In this document: piece after piece, positions 18,708-27,262 of the stretch
Layout of the letters: the number at the start of each line of letters is the position of its first letter
How positions within the stretch are numbered: the stretch's first letter is position 1
Source of the DNA: an uncultured Methanoregula sp.
GTDB lineage: Archaea > Halobacteriota > Methanomicrobia > Methanomicrobiales > Methanospirillaceae
Length of the DNA: 64,000 bases
Direction: 5' to 3'
Assembly (NCBI RefSeq): GCF_963677065.1
Contig: NZ_OY781872.1
Coordinates: forward strand, 1 to 64,000
Program-made: the position numbers and the translations under genes
Notes under the pieces: generated by a model
Told to the model about the DNA's origin: nothing
Database searches by the model: none
What the model saw: the letters and a program-made list of their open reading frames with translations, nothing else

Positions 18708-19808
18708 TCATTTGGGGACAAACGGCAGGTAGGCGGGCAGGTCGCCGCGCAGGTGGCGGGCGAGCAGGCGGGCCTGGACATGGGGCAGCTGGGCCAGCCG
18801 CAGGTTTTGGTCGAGAATCGGGTGGGTCAGGGTCTCCTGTTTGCGTTCCTGGTAGGAGGTGATGGCCAGTTTGCGGCCCGCGTCGGTGAGTTCGACCGCG
18901 CCGCCCTCCCGCGCCGCAAAATGGGATTTGCCGATCTGCTGCCGGTTGATGAGAGTGATGGCCAGGCGATCGGCCAGCCAGGGCCGGAACTCCTCCATTA
19001 GATCCAGTGCCAACGACGGACGGTTCGGGCGGTCCACATGCAGGAAGCCCACGAACGGGTCCAGGCCGGCGGCGGTCAGGGCGGCGACGCAATCGTGCCG
19101 GACCAGGGCGTAGAGAAACGAGAGCAAGCAGTTGATCGGGTCCCGTGGGGGCCGGCGGTTGCGCGTGACGAGGTTGAAATCGGCCCGTTGCTGTTTGAGC
19201 AGGAGGGCGAACACGGAAAAATAGGTCTGTGCCGCCGCGCCTTCCGCCCCGCGGATCCTATCCAGCGTGGTCGTGGCGTCGCCGTCCGGGTGGGCCAAGT
19301 CGCGCAGTTGGCGCGCCAAAGCCTCGGCGGCCGCGTCCAGCTGGAGTTGTTCGCCGGGGTCGCCATTCTCGCGTGCGGCCCGGAGGACGCTGTTGCGGGA
19401 GTTTTGGAGCTTGCCCGCCACGACGTGGCGGGCGATGGCGGCGCAGCGGGCGGGATCGTCCGCGGCGCGGAACTGGGTGCGGCGGAGCATGACGCTGGTG
19501 TCGGCCACGCCCGTCATGCGGGCCTGGAAATGGCCGAATTCGCTCAGGAAATTCACGGCCACGCCGTGTTCCCAACACAGCTCGAGCGCGGGCGGGGTGA
19601 GAGTGCTGGGGCCGAATACGCAGATGGATTCGAGGTGATGGATGGGGATCGAGAGTTTCTTCCAGTCCACCACGGTTTCCCGGCGGCGCTCCGCGGCGGG
19701 CAGGTCCGGCGGATACAGCGGGACCTCCACCCGCAAGGTCAGATGATCCCGGTTCACAAACGTGCCGGTCGTAAGCAGGTAGAGCGTGTTTTGTAGGATC
19801 TCAGGCAT
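18708..19808 (-). CDS. cas1: CRISPR integrase Cas1 (type I-C)
   Basis: A 366-residue protein of normal length for Cas1c. The N-terminal beta domain starts MPEILQNTLYLLTTGTFVNRD. The metal-binding residues are Glu189 in IRGAEGAAAQTYF, His257 in FVGFLHVDRPNRPSLALDLMEEF, and Asp269 or Glu272 in the same motif. NCLLSFLYAL is the usual helix between them. With Cas2 it integrates new spacers at the leader-repeat junction, and with Cas4 selects PAM-adjacent prespacers. The start lies 2 nt after the cas4 stop. Confidence 0.96.
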   Translation of the reverse strand: MPEILQNTLYLLTTGTFVNRDHLTLRVEVPLYPPDLPAAERRRETVVDWKKLSIPIHHLESICVFGPSTLTPPALELCWEHGVAVNFLSEFGHFQARMTGVADTSVMLRRTQFRAADDPARCAAIARHVVAGKLQNSRNSVLRAARENGDPGEQLQLDAAAEALARQLRDLAHPDGDATTTLDRIRGAEGAAAQTYFSVFALLLKQQRADFNLVTRNRRPPRDPINCLLSFLYALVRHDCVAALTAAGLDPFVGFLHVDRPNRPSLALDLMEEFRPWLADRLAITLINRQQIGKSHFAAREGGAVELTDAGRKLAITSYQERKQETLTHPILDQNLRLAQLPHVQARLLARHLRGDLPAYLPFVPK

Positions 19809-19810
19809 GG

Positions 19811-20620
19811 CTAAATCTCAAAGAGCGCTTGCGCGATCCGGGCGAGCCGCGGGTCGCCGGAGGTCGCCTTGGGGAGGCAGATGTCGAAGAGGGAGCATTC
19901 GGCGCAGGCGGGTTTATCGACGGCGGGCGGGGCGTGGTCGGCCCGGGCCAACTGGCACAGGGCGGCGGCGGCTTGGGTGAACTCGCGCAACTCGGGCGTG
20001 AACGCCACCTCCCGGCGGCGTTTGCTGTCGGCGTGAAAAATCGCGCCGGTGGGGATGGCGATACCGAACATCTCCTCGAGGCAAAGCGCCTGGGCGCAAA
20101 GTTGGGCGTCGTCGTTCTCGAACTGCCGGCGCTTGCCCACCTTGAACTCCACCGGCTTCATATATTTCAGATCGCAGATCGCAGATTTCATATTGGGCAA
20201 GTCCGAGGCGATCGCGGCGTTTTGAACTTGGATTTGAGATATTTGATCTGCGATTGCCGTTTTAAAATATGAGATTTGAGATTTGCAATGTGAGATATTA
20301 GGGGAAACCTCCACGATATCGCACTTGCCGTTGAGGCCGAGAAGCTCGGAAAAAACGGGCAGGGCGCGCAGGAGAGTGACCCCCTTGGCGACCTCATAGC
20401 CAGGGAGGTCGGCGTGTTCATGGACAATATCCCCGCGCGCGGTGTGCTCGTTGGCGCTCCGCCACCCTTCGATGAGCTTCAACCCCGCCCGCCGCGGGCA
20501 GTAGAGATAATCGTTCAGGAGCGAGAGCGGCAAGAGCTCCCGCTCCTCGGGACTGGCCAGGGGCGAATGGGGGTTGTCGGTGAGGGTCACAATGCAGACT
20601 TCATTGATGGAATCTCCCAA
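19811..20620 (-). CDS. cas4: Cas4 exonuclease (type I-C) with in-frame repeat insertion
   Basis: A 269-residue RecB-like nuclease. The iron-sulfur cluster Cys residues are Cys41 in DYLYCPRRAGL and the C-terminal group in CAECSLFDIC. Nuclease motifs are GKCDIVE (Asp101), PVEFKVGKRR (Glu158, Lys160) and the QLCAQALCLEEM helix. Between Asp101 and Glu158, residues of about 106-154 are an extra Ser/Gln/Ile/Lys-rich stretch not expected in Cas4; its DNA is the AT-rich repeat family. The frame is intact across it. The ATG at 20620 overlaps cas7 by 34 nt. A GTG at 20590 overlapping the cas7 stop as GTGA is an alternative start. Confidence 0.93.
   Translation of the reverse strand: MGDSINEVCIVTLTDNPHSPLASPEERELLPLSLLNDYLYCPRRAGLKLIEGWRSANEHTARGDIVHEHADLPGYEVAKGVTLLRALPVFSELLGLNGKCDIVEVSPNISHCKSQISYFKTAIADQISQIQVQNAAIASDLPNMKSAICDLKYMKPVEFKVGKRRQFENDDAQLCAQALCLEEMFGIAIPTGAIFHADSKRRREVAFTPELREFTQAAAALCQLARADHAPPAVDKPACAECSLFDICLPKATSGDPRLARIAQALFEI
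20159..20305 (-). repeat. AT-rich repeat element inside cas4
   Basis: About 147 bp (49 codons) of AGATCGCAGATCGCAGATTT-type words with alternating orientation, matching the composition and words of the cas1-cas2 gap. The length is a multiple of three and no stop codon occurs in the cas4 frame, so the element is translated. This resembles protein-coding palindromic elements known from Rickettsia. Confidence 0.7.
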
Positions 20621-21831
20621 ATGATTCTCTGGGTAGTGACGATCGGAACCGAATTATTGCCTGCTGTGTTCTCTTGCTTCCTTTCACCCAAAGTTCCGTC
20701 TGGATATCGGCAAATCGCGCCTTCGGGGCACGTTCCGTGGTAATCAACGATCCTGCCGGCGTCACCGGCGCGCGGAAACTCGCTGCCGGAGGATTCAAAG
20801 ACTTCCTTCCCTTCAAGCGTAACTTTCTTGCCCTTCACGTCGACAAGCTCGAACAACTTATGTGCAGGGGCATTGCCAAGCGCCGATTGGTGCTGGAAGT
20901 CCACTAAGCCAACGACACGGAGAAATCGGCCCGCAGCCTGGTCGTCCCGGAACATGTTCGCGAGCGCGAACAAGAAGTTGTCCAGATCATAATAGGTGAA
21001 GCCGGTCTTGGCAGCGAAAGCGGGCGAGAAGTGGATGTGACAGCGATAAAGGCCGTAATCGATGCCGTGTTTGCGCCCCATGGTCCGATTTCCGCCGCTC
21101 TCTTCGTCCGGTTCCTTTTGCTGGTTGTCCTTCACGCTTGCCACCGCACAGCGAGTGATCGTCGTGTCGAGTTGGAGAACCTTGTCCAGGCTTTCCGCAA
21201 ACGTGAATTGAATCGGTCCACGGATTTGGCCATAAAAACTTCCCTTGAGCGGACCTTCGGTGGAGATTACTCCGCCGAAGGCGCGGAGATCAAAGAAGGT
21301 GCGGAGCAACGCGCGGCGGTATGCCTGCTTCTTAAAGTCCTCGGCTGGACTGACTTCCTCTTTCTCCGTTTGATCTGCCTGTTCGGGCTCTGGCTTTTCT
21401 TGTTTCTTACCCTTCCCGCCTTTTCTCTTGCTCTTCGAATCCCAAGCCTCAGGGTTTTGCCCCAACTCTCCACTAAATATTTGCCGAGCGAGCGTTTCGA
21501 TTTCGGGTGCCTTCATTGACTCTTCGAGCACAGCATTCTCGCGGATGAATATCTGGTAGCCGGGTGCGGTTACACCCTCTGGGCGAGGCGTGCCGTCAGG
21601 ATTATACAGACTGAAAAAATTGCGGACCTTGCGTTTCTGGCAAACGTCCGTGACCAACCCCTTCAGCGAGTCCGGTTGGATGCGCGGCATGTTGGCTGTG
21701 TCGGGGTCGCCGTTGGGATTCGACTTGGAGCAATCAAATAGGAAAACAATGTCGTGGCGCTCGGCGACAACGTCTGATGCCCCCTTACCGGTGGGGAGCA
21801 CAATGTGATGCAAGTGAGTTTCGTCTTTCAT
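20587..21831 (-). CDS. cas7: Cascade backbone Cas7 (Csd2, type I-C)
   Basis: A 414-residue protein starting with a short extension and then RHDIVFLFDCSKSNPNGDPDTANMPRIQ, the canonical Csd2 opening. Later motifs DLRAFGGVIS, GPIQFTFAESLD and YGLYRCHIHFSP are typical. It multimerises along the crRNA spacer. It is clearly longer than the usual 280-330 residues because of a Lys/Glu-rich linker (about residues 131-168, KSKRKGGKGKKQEK...) in the thumb-like region and a C-terminal part with an EFPRAGDAGRIVDYHG segment. It follows cas8c by 3 nt. Confidence 0.95.
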   Translation of the reverse strand: MKDETHLHHIVLPTGKGASDVVAERHDIVFLFDCSKSNPNGDPDTANMPRIQPDSLKGLVTDVCQKRKVRNFFSLYNPDGTPRPEGVTAPGYQIFIRENAVLEESMKAPEIETLARQIFSGELGQNPEAWDSKSKRKGGKGKKQEKPEPEQADQTEKEEVSPAEDFKKQAYRRALLRTFFDLRAFGGVISTEGPLKGSFYGQIRGPIQFTFAESLDKVLQLDTTITRCAVASVKDNQQKEPDEESGGNRTMGRKHGIDYGLYRCHIHFSPAFAAKTGFTYYDLDNFLFALANMFRDDQAAGRFLRVVGLVDFQHQSALGNAPAHKLFELVDVKGKKVTLEGKEVFESSGSEFPRAGDAGRIVDYHGTCPEGAICRYPDGTLGERKQENTAGNNSVPIVTTQRIIWEIPSMKSAL

Positions 21832-21834
21832 AGA

Positions 21835-23754
21835 TCAAACGATTGGGGTTGGGGTTTCGGATTGTTTGTTGGTCTTTTCGCGCTTCTTGAAGTGGGGCCA
21901 GTTCCCACAGCGTTTGCGCTCGTGATAGAAGCCGATTGCGAAGATGCCTTGTTCCTCCAGGGAGAGCATACGGGGAAACGCACCACGAGCAGTTTCCTTG
22001 AATTGAGCGACGACAGTCGATAGACCATCAAAGTCCTCGGCCATTCCATCAGCCCTTTCTGCGGCTGGCACCCCTGTTTCGAAGCGGCGGCGGTCGTACA
22101 ATGAGAGTTTGTCCAGGTGGTAGCGGACCAGCTGGCAGAGTTGTGGAAAAGCCAGCGCGGGAGTTTTTGAAGCCGCGCCATAGAGGCGCGTGGCCGGCGA
22201 CGAGGCCGACTTTCCCTCATGCGCCTTGTTGTGGATGTGATCGAGCATAGCGAGCAAGCGCCCGCAGAGAAAAGCCGTGCTGTGCTCGGGTCGAACGGAT
22301 GTCCTGTCGTAGTTTTCGTTCATGCTGATGCCTTTATTGAGGGTGAAATACACCCGAATCAAACTGGTGCGGGCGCGTAGGCGCTCCCCGAAGAGTTTCT
22401 CGGTGTGATCCTGGCCAGCCATCTCAACTTCTTGCCTGGAGATGGCGGCGGCGAGGATTTGATGCGGCAGCGGTTTGCCGAAGAGCGCCGATTCGAACAG
22501 CGCAGAATATGTGGCAGGGGCGGGCTTTGACTTTTGGCGCTTTGCCTTAGAGATCGTGGCTTCCGCGAGTTGGTTCAGCGTCGGACACCCTTCTTCCAAT
22601 GAATCCAAGCTCGTGGCGGCGAACCATTGTCTCAGGTGTTCTTGTGCGCGTGGAAGCGTATCCGTGTGCCAGGAGCGAACAGAGAAGCGTCCTTGGCCGG
22701 GGAGTATTGTTGCGGCGTAAAATCGGCCGGAATCTATCTGGACCGCCCGAGTGCCCCAAATACCCCGAAGAAAATCCCGCACCGCCAAGGAGTCGGATTG
22801 TTCCAACAGTCGGACGAAGGGCGCCGCTGAGGCTCGTGTTTTGCCCGCTTCGCCGTTGATTGGGAGTACCCAGAAGACAGCTGTTTCATCGCCGAGGTTC
22901 AATCGTGTGTCTTTACGCGACAGAAGCCAATTCAATCCAGCTGAGGTTTTTTCTGCCGTTTCCACGCGCATAGTCGATGTCTGCCGGCCCAGCCCGTAGC
23001 TGGTAAAGGGAGCCGAATTGAAGGAGGCAAATGGGATGCTGGAGAACACCGTGGGGAAGTATTCGGTAATCCGCCCCTCACCAGCCTGATACGCGTCTCG
23101 GCCAGGAGGAAGATGCTCCATGACCTCGGCCCTTTGCTTGCGCACTCGCTCGACCCACCATCGGCGCAGTTCGGAATCCGCGATCGCAATTCGACCGTTG
23201 ACGCGGAAGGAGAGTGTTTCTCCCTCCTGACTCGGTCGTTTACGAAAGCAATCGAGATTCTGACGAATCTGCGCCGGTAGAGGGAGATTCAGGAATCTGG
23301 GGCGTGAGCCTAGAAAGAGCCAGATCGAGCGAATTAGCCTGTTCTGCGGATTTTCCGAACGCGCTTTGAAAACGAGTTGCCAGAATTGCCTCCTTTTATG
23401 GCGAAACTTGTTTTCGCCATCAACACCATCATTGAATAGCTCATCCACCGGGCCGGTGAGGAAGTCAGGAAGCCAGTTGTGCTGATTCGTACCGACCGAT
23501 TGAAGTTCAGAGCGTCCCTTTGATTTAACCAAGGCCCACTGCATGTAGTAATTTGCCGAAACTTCGAATTCCTTGCCCCGTATTTCTTTGAGTTCGTCCG
23601 CTTTAGTTCGTTCGACGACTTTGGTTGTAGGACTAACGCCCAGGACCTCACCTTCCAGATCCAAATCAATGAACCAATGGATCGGCCGGCGACGCATCGC
23701 CTCCCAGCCCGTGATGTCGTTCAGTTCTGCGATACGAATGAGTTCGCTGATCAT
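21835..23754 (-). CDS. cas8c: Cascade large subunit Cas8c (Csd1, type I-C)
   Basis: The start at 23754 gives MISELIRIAELNDITGWEAM and overlaps the cas5 stop as ATGA; a longer frame from 23820 only reads cas5 DNA. The 639-residue product matches Csd1: WFIDLDLEGEVLGV, GKEFEVSANYYMQWALVKS, the KRRQFWQLVFKA core, SFNSAPFTSYGLGRQ (a recognisable Csd1 motif) and a helical C-terminus of the kind that can also yield the internally translated Cas11c small subunit. Cas8c recognises the PAM and recruits Cas3. An internal start for Cas11c was not pinned down. Confidence 0.94.
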   Translation of the reverse strand: MISELIRIAELNDITGWEAMRRRPIHWFIDLDLEGEVLGVSPTTKVVERTKADELKEIRGKEFEVSANYYMQWALVKSKGRSELQSVGTNQHNWLPDFLTGPVDELFNDGVDGENKFRHKRRQFWQLVFKARSENPQNRLIRSIWLFLGSRPRFLNLPLPAQIRQNLDCFRKRPSQEGETLSFRVNGRIAIADSELRRWWVERVRKQRAEVMEHLPPGRDAYQAGEGRITEYFPTVFSSIPFASFNSAPFTSYGLGRQTSTMRVETAEKTSAGLNWLLSRKDTRLNLGDETAVFWVLPINGEAGKTRASAAPFVRLLEQSDSLAVRDFLRGIWGTRAVQIDSGRFYAATILPGQGRFSVRSWHTDTLPRAQEHLRQWFAATSLDSLEEGCPTLNQLAEATISKAKRQKSKPAPATYSALFESALFGKPLPHQILAAAISRQEVEMAGQDHTEKLFGERLRARTSLIRVYFTLNKGISMNENYDRTSVRPEHSTAFLCGRLLAMLDHIHNKAHEGKSASSPATRLYGAASKTPALAFPQLCQLVRYHLDKLSLYDRRRFETGVPAAERADGMAEDFDGLSTVVAQFKETARGAFPRMLSLEEQGIFAIGFYHERKRCGNWPHFKKREKTNKQSETPTPIV

Positions 23755-24572
23755 ACCGTCACCACCTTCCCATTCTCGATGCGGTTGACAACGATCCATC
23801 CGGAGTTCGCTTTGGCACACAGTGACTGTGCGGCACTCAGTTTGGGCATACCCGTCTCGACATCGAAGACCCGCCCATCGAAGTCGTTCCAGAATTTGCC
23901 AAAATCGAAATCACGGAACGTAAACCCGAAATGGTCGTTCATCTTCGCCATTTCGGCCTGCTCCATGTTGGGCAATCGCCAAATGCACTTTCCGTCCGCA
24001 TCCAAGCCATTCCGTTCCTCGATGAGATCCCAAGCGCCCACCGAAAACTCGCGGCAACCGAAGAACGGTTGATAAAAGCATTGGCCAGCGCGGGCACGGC
24101 GGAGGAACATCTGATGGTATTTGGCTAAGACGTGTACCGCTTTCCAGCGCGGCTGGAGATGGCGCACGCCACCGGGCCCGAGATCGTCCTCAATTTCAAG
24201 GCAGGCCTCGATCAGGTAGTCCACGTTTTTGAGAATGAGGCTGTGCCGTTGGGCGCGTTTCTCTGTGATGTCGAAGCCGCGCGCGTTGCCGTAAGCAGGA
24301 TGGCTTTCATAGCCAAGTTCGTTACGAAGCAGCGGCACGAAGAAGCCCTTGCGGATGATACCCAGCCGCAGGATTTGCCAACGGAATCCTACCTTGTTGT
24401 GGCGGTTCGCCGCACCTGCTTTTTCGACTGGCTTCATGAGGATAGCCTCGAGGATTCCCCGCGCGGCGGAGGGTGTGATGACCGGGTAGCTCACGCGTTC
24501 GACGTGGAACTCCGGCATCGTGAAACAGGCGAAAGGGCCTTTGACACGAAGACAAATGGGGTCGGAAAGCAT
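23751..24572 (-). CDS. cas5: Cas5c, pre-crRNA endonuclease and Cascade subunit
   Basis: The start at 24572 (MLSDPICLRVKGPFACFTMPEFHVERVSYPVITPSAARGILEAI) is the family-typical N-terminus and lies 2 nt after the cas3 stop. A longer frame from 24782 only covers cas3. The 273-residue protein carries the glycine-rich and basic elements of Cas5c: HNKVGFRWQ, RHSLILKNVDYLIEA, QCFYQPFFGCREF. In type I-C, Cas5c replaces Cas6 and cuts each repeat at the base of its hairpin, leaving an 11-nt 5' handle, here expected to be CGGAUUGAAAC. Confidence 0.94.
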   Translation of the reverse strand: MLSDPICLRVKGPFACFTMPEFHVERVSYPVITPSAARGILEAILMKPVEKAGAANRHNKVGFRWQILRLGIIRKGFFVPLLRNELGYESHPAYGNARGFDITEKRAQRHSLILKNVDYLIEACLEIEDDLGPGGVRHLQPRWKAVHVLAKYHQMFLRRARAGQCFYQPFFGCREFSVGAWDLIEERNGLDADGKCIWRLPNMEQAEMAKMNDHFGFTFRDFDFGKFWNDFDGRVFDVETGMPKLSAAQSLCAKANSGWIVVNRIENGKVVTV

Positions 24573-24574
24573 AT

Positions 24575-27121
24575 TCACAATAATCCGGTAATAAGTTCGG
24601 CAGTAGTTTGACTCAGATCCTCGAAGTTGATTCCGGTTCCGTTGAGGCCACCAAGGTAGCCGGCGTTGCCGGCTTGCCAGATACGGAGATCGAGACCGTC
24701 GTCTGGGGCAAAGACGGGCTCTGTGTAGGGACGCAGCGTTGCCTGCACGGTTTTGGAGCGGGAGTCCAAGGCCACTATCCACGGTTGAATTCTGCGCCAG
24801 TCCTCACGGGTGAACCATCCATGGCTGGCTTCTCCAGGGATTCGGCGCATACGAGCTGCCTCGTGAATGGCGCGGGCTGGCGTTGAGACCGGTTTCCCAT
24901 CGATCACTTGATCCAGGACAAGCAAGGGCACACTATAGTCCTCAATCAATCTGAACAATTTGCTGACCTCCTCAAAGTGGAGCGCGGCGCGGTGCTCTTG
25001 AATCGGACATTCGTCCGGCATGCTGATTTGGTAAAGAAGCCGGAAATATTCGCCAAAGGAACTTGGATCTTCAGGAAGAGCACGGCCCATCTTGCGGAGT
25101 AGGGTCGTTTGAGCCGTGGCCGTGCCGTAGATTCCGGAACGGCCTTCAGGATCATCACCCTCCAAACGGAAGACACGGACGTTGCCCAAGCCTTTGAGCT
25201 TGCCCTCCCGGTTGCAGCGCCCTGCGGCCTGCACAATGGAATCGTAGGGGCCGTAAGCTCGCCAGACTTCTGGAAAATCTACGTCCACCCCTGCCTCAAT
25301 GCACTGGGTGCTCACGAGGAAACACGGCTCGTTGACGGACAAACGGCGGCGGACCTCTTCGAGAACCTGAAGGCGATGGGCGGGGACCATCCAAGTGGAC
25401 AAATGGAAGGTGGCATCAGATAGTCCCATCGCCATGGTTTTTGCCTGAACCGACGCGAATAAACGGCGGGCAGAATTTCGGGTGTTTACCACGATGAGAC
25501 ACTGCTTTTGTTCCTGAGCTGTGGCTTGGCTGGCGACTTGATCTGGAGTGAGCGTCTCGGGTTCCGCGTCTTTCTGAATCCCGGAATAAGTTACGCGCTT
25601 GAGAGTCTTGAAATGCCTTTCGGCGGTTTCTGGAGGAACGATATGCCGTATGTTTCGCAAGCCATGAGGAAATTCCTCTTGGTCGTGGCTAAGCGCCGGT
25701 TGAGTGGCGGTGCAAAAGACAGCCGAGCAGCCGTAGGGGCGATCGGGGCTGGTCAGTTGCCCCAGAACCTCCAGGATCGGCTGGAGCAGGTGCGGCGGAA
25801 GTGTTTGCACCTCATCAAAAATGATGACCGACTGCGCGATGTTGTGGAGTTTCCGGGCATCTGCTGGCCTTCGTGAAAACATGGAATCAAAAAATTGCAC
25901 GCTGGTGGTAACGACAATAGGAGCATCCCAGTTTTCAGCAGCCAGTTGGCGGAGTGACCGGGCCGGGGAGTAGTCGCCGTCCTTAGCTTGGCCTCCTTTC
26001 CGCTCGACCAGCAGGGGGTCCGCAGCGCCGCTGTGATGTTCCAAGACGACTCGTGTATGATTTGGGTCGTTGTTTTCCACCCACGCGCCTTCCTCGCCGG
26101 TTTCGGGATGCTTTACTTTTCGCCCAGTCTGTGGATCGGTGGCATCCTTGGCCCATACCAGGTCACCGAAGACTTTCCGCAATTCGAATGCCGTCTGTTG
26201 GATGATGCTTAGATAGGGAATAACGACAATTATGCGACGAATGGGGCGCCGATGAATCCCGTCGCAGTCGGCTTCATCTCGCGCGTGGGCATGCGCGTGA
26301 CACAAGGCGAAAAGCAGGGATGCGAGCGTCTTTCCTCCGCCTGTTGGGACCGCAAGGGAGAAAAGTCCACGCGGCAGGCTTGCCGCAGTTTTACAGAGAT
26401 CGCCGACCTCATCCCGAACGACTTGGACATCCCTTTGGCGCCCAGCCAGCGTCTCAGATACATTCCTTTTCGCCGTGATGAATTCTGTGGTCAGTTTGAG
26501 GAGCGCCCGGGCGTCAAAACTGCTCCATGCCTTGCGGTTCATCGAAGCATCTCGAGCTTCCGGGTCATTTTCTTCGGTGTCCAATCGGTCGGCGTCCACG
26601 AGTGCGCTGAAAAGGAAGCGGGTGTAAAGATCCACCGCAAGTAACTGCTCGTCCGAATCACCGGACATGCTTTCAATGTACTTAGGCAGAACGGAGCCGA
26701 AGTCGGATTGGAACGTAGTGCCAGTACTGTGCGCGAGTCGGATGCAACACCAGTCGGTTGCACGCTGAGAATAGTATCCACGCCGACCGTGCATGGAATC
26801 TAGGTCGTGGCGATTGTGAAGTCCAGCATGGTGTCCGGCGATAGCGAAGGCGACAGGCCACTGATCGTGCTTTAGCGCCAAGGCCGCGCCATGAAGAGCG
26901 TGCGGTTGCTTCTCGCCATCATCGTTGCCTCTTCCTGCGGCAAAATCTAACCGCTTCTGGAATTCAGGCTCCGCTTTCCCAACGTCGTGCAGCAAACCCG
27001 CCAAATGGGCGTGCTCTTCAGCGCTGAAATGAGCCGCGAATTCTTCGGCCCGGCGCGCCACCCCCGAAAGGTGATCGATGAGCAATTGATTCGGGTGGGC
27101 GAGGATTGTTGCGGCACTCAT
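24575..27121 (-). CDS. cas3: Cas3 helicase-nuclease (type I-C)
   Basis: An 848-residue protein with an N-terminal HD nuclease (His17, then LAGLLHDVGKAEPEFQ with His45-Asp46, later HALHGAALAL and IAGHHAGLH). The SF2 helicase follows: Walker A AVPTGGGKTLAS near residue 260, DEVQ in VIFDEVQTLPP, motif III FCTATQPAL, and motifs V-VI in CIEAGVDVDFPEVWRAYGPYDSIVQAAGRCNREG. It is the first gene of the cas operon. The start ATG at 27121 is about 55 nt downstream of a predicted transcription start. It unwinds and degrades DNA bound by Cascade. Confidence 0.96.
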   Translation of the reverse strand: MSAATILAHPNQLLIDHLSGVARRAEEFAAHFSAEEHAHLAGLLHDVGKAEPEFQKRLDFAAGRGNDDGEKQPHALHGAALALKHDQWPVAFAIAGHHAGLHNRHDLDSMHGRRGYYSQRATDWCCIRLAHSTGTTFQSDFGSVLPKYIESMSGDSDEQLLAVDLYTRFLFSALVDADRLDTEENDPEARDASMNRKAWSSFDARALLKLTTEFITAKRNVSETLAGRQRDVQVVRDEVGDLCKTAASLPRGLFSLAVPTGGGKTLASLLFALCHAHAHARDEADCDGIHRRPIRRIIVVIPYLSIIQQTAFELRKVFGDLVWAKDATDPQTGRKVKHPETGEEGAWVENNDPNHTRVVLEHHSGAADPLLVERKGGQAKDGDYSPARSLRQLAAENWDAPIVVTTSVQFFDSMFSRRPADARKLHNIAQSVIIFDEVQTLPPHLLQPILEVLGQLTSPDRPYGCSAVFCTATQPALSHDQEEFPHGLRNIRHIVPPETAERHFKTLKRVTYSGIQKDAEPETLTPDQVASQATAQEQKQCLIVVNTRNSARRLFASVQAKTMAMGLSDATFHLSTWMVPAHRLQVLEEVRRRLSVNEPCFLVSTQCIEAGVDVDFPEVWRAYGPYDSIVQAAGRCNREGKLKGLGNVRVFRLEGDDPEGRSGIYGTATAQTTLLRKMGRALPEDPSSFGEYFRLLYQISMPDECPIQEHRAALHFEEVSKLFRLIEDYSVPLLVLDQVIDGKPVSTPARAIHEAARMRRIPGEASHGWFTREDWRRIQPWIVALDSRSKTVQATLRPYTEPVFAPDDGLDLRIWQAGNAGYLGGLNGTGINFEDLSQTTAELITGLL

Positions 27122-27183
27122 GGCTTGGTCAATTTAGGAGACGTCTCATGTTAACTTAAGACAAATAACTAGTCATTGGCACT

Positions 27184-27212
27184 ACAGTACTTCTCGGCTC
27201 TGCCGAAGTCAA
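27184..27212 (-). promoter_or_regulatory. Predicted sigma70-type promoter of the cas operon
   Basis: Read on the minus strand, TTGACT (27212-27207) and TACTGT (27189-27184) are separated by exactly 17 bp. The expected start is near 27177. The stretch immediately downstream, AATGACTAGTTATTTGT (27177-27161), is the part that pairs with the pseudo-spacer of the divergent crRNA-like unit at 27263-27353. Promoter call is by motif only. Confidence 0.6.
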
Positions 27213-27262
27213 GGAGTCCGGGTGCGATTTTTTCTGGAGCGGGGCAGTATTGGATTTATAGT

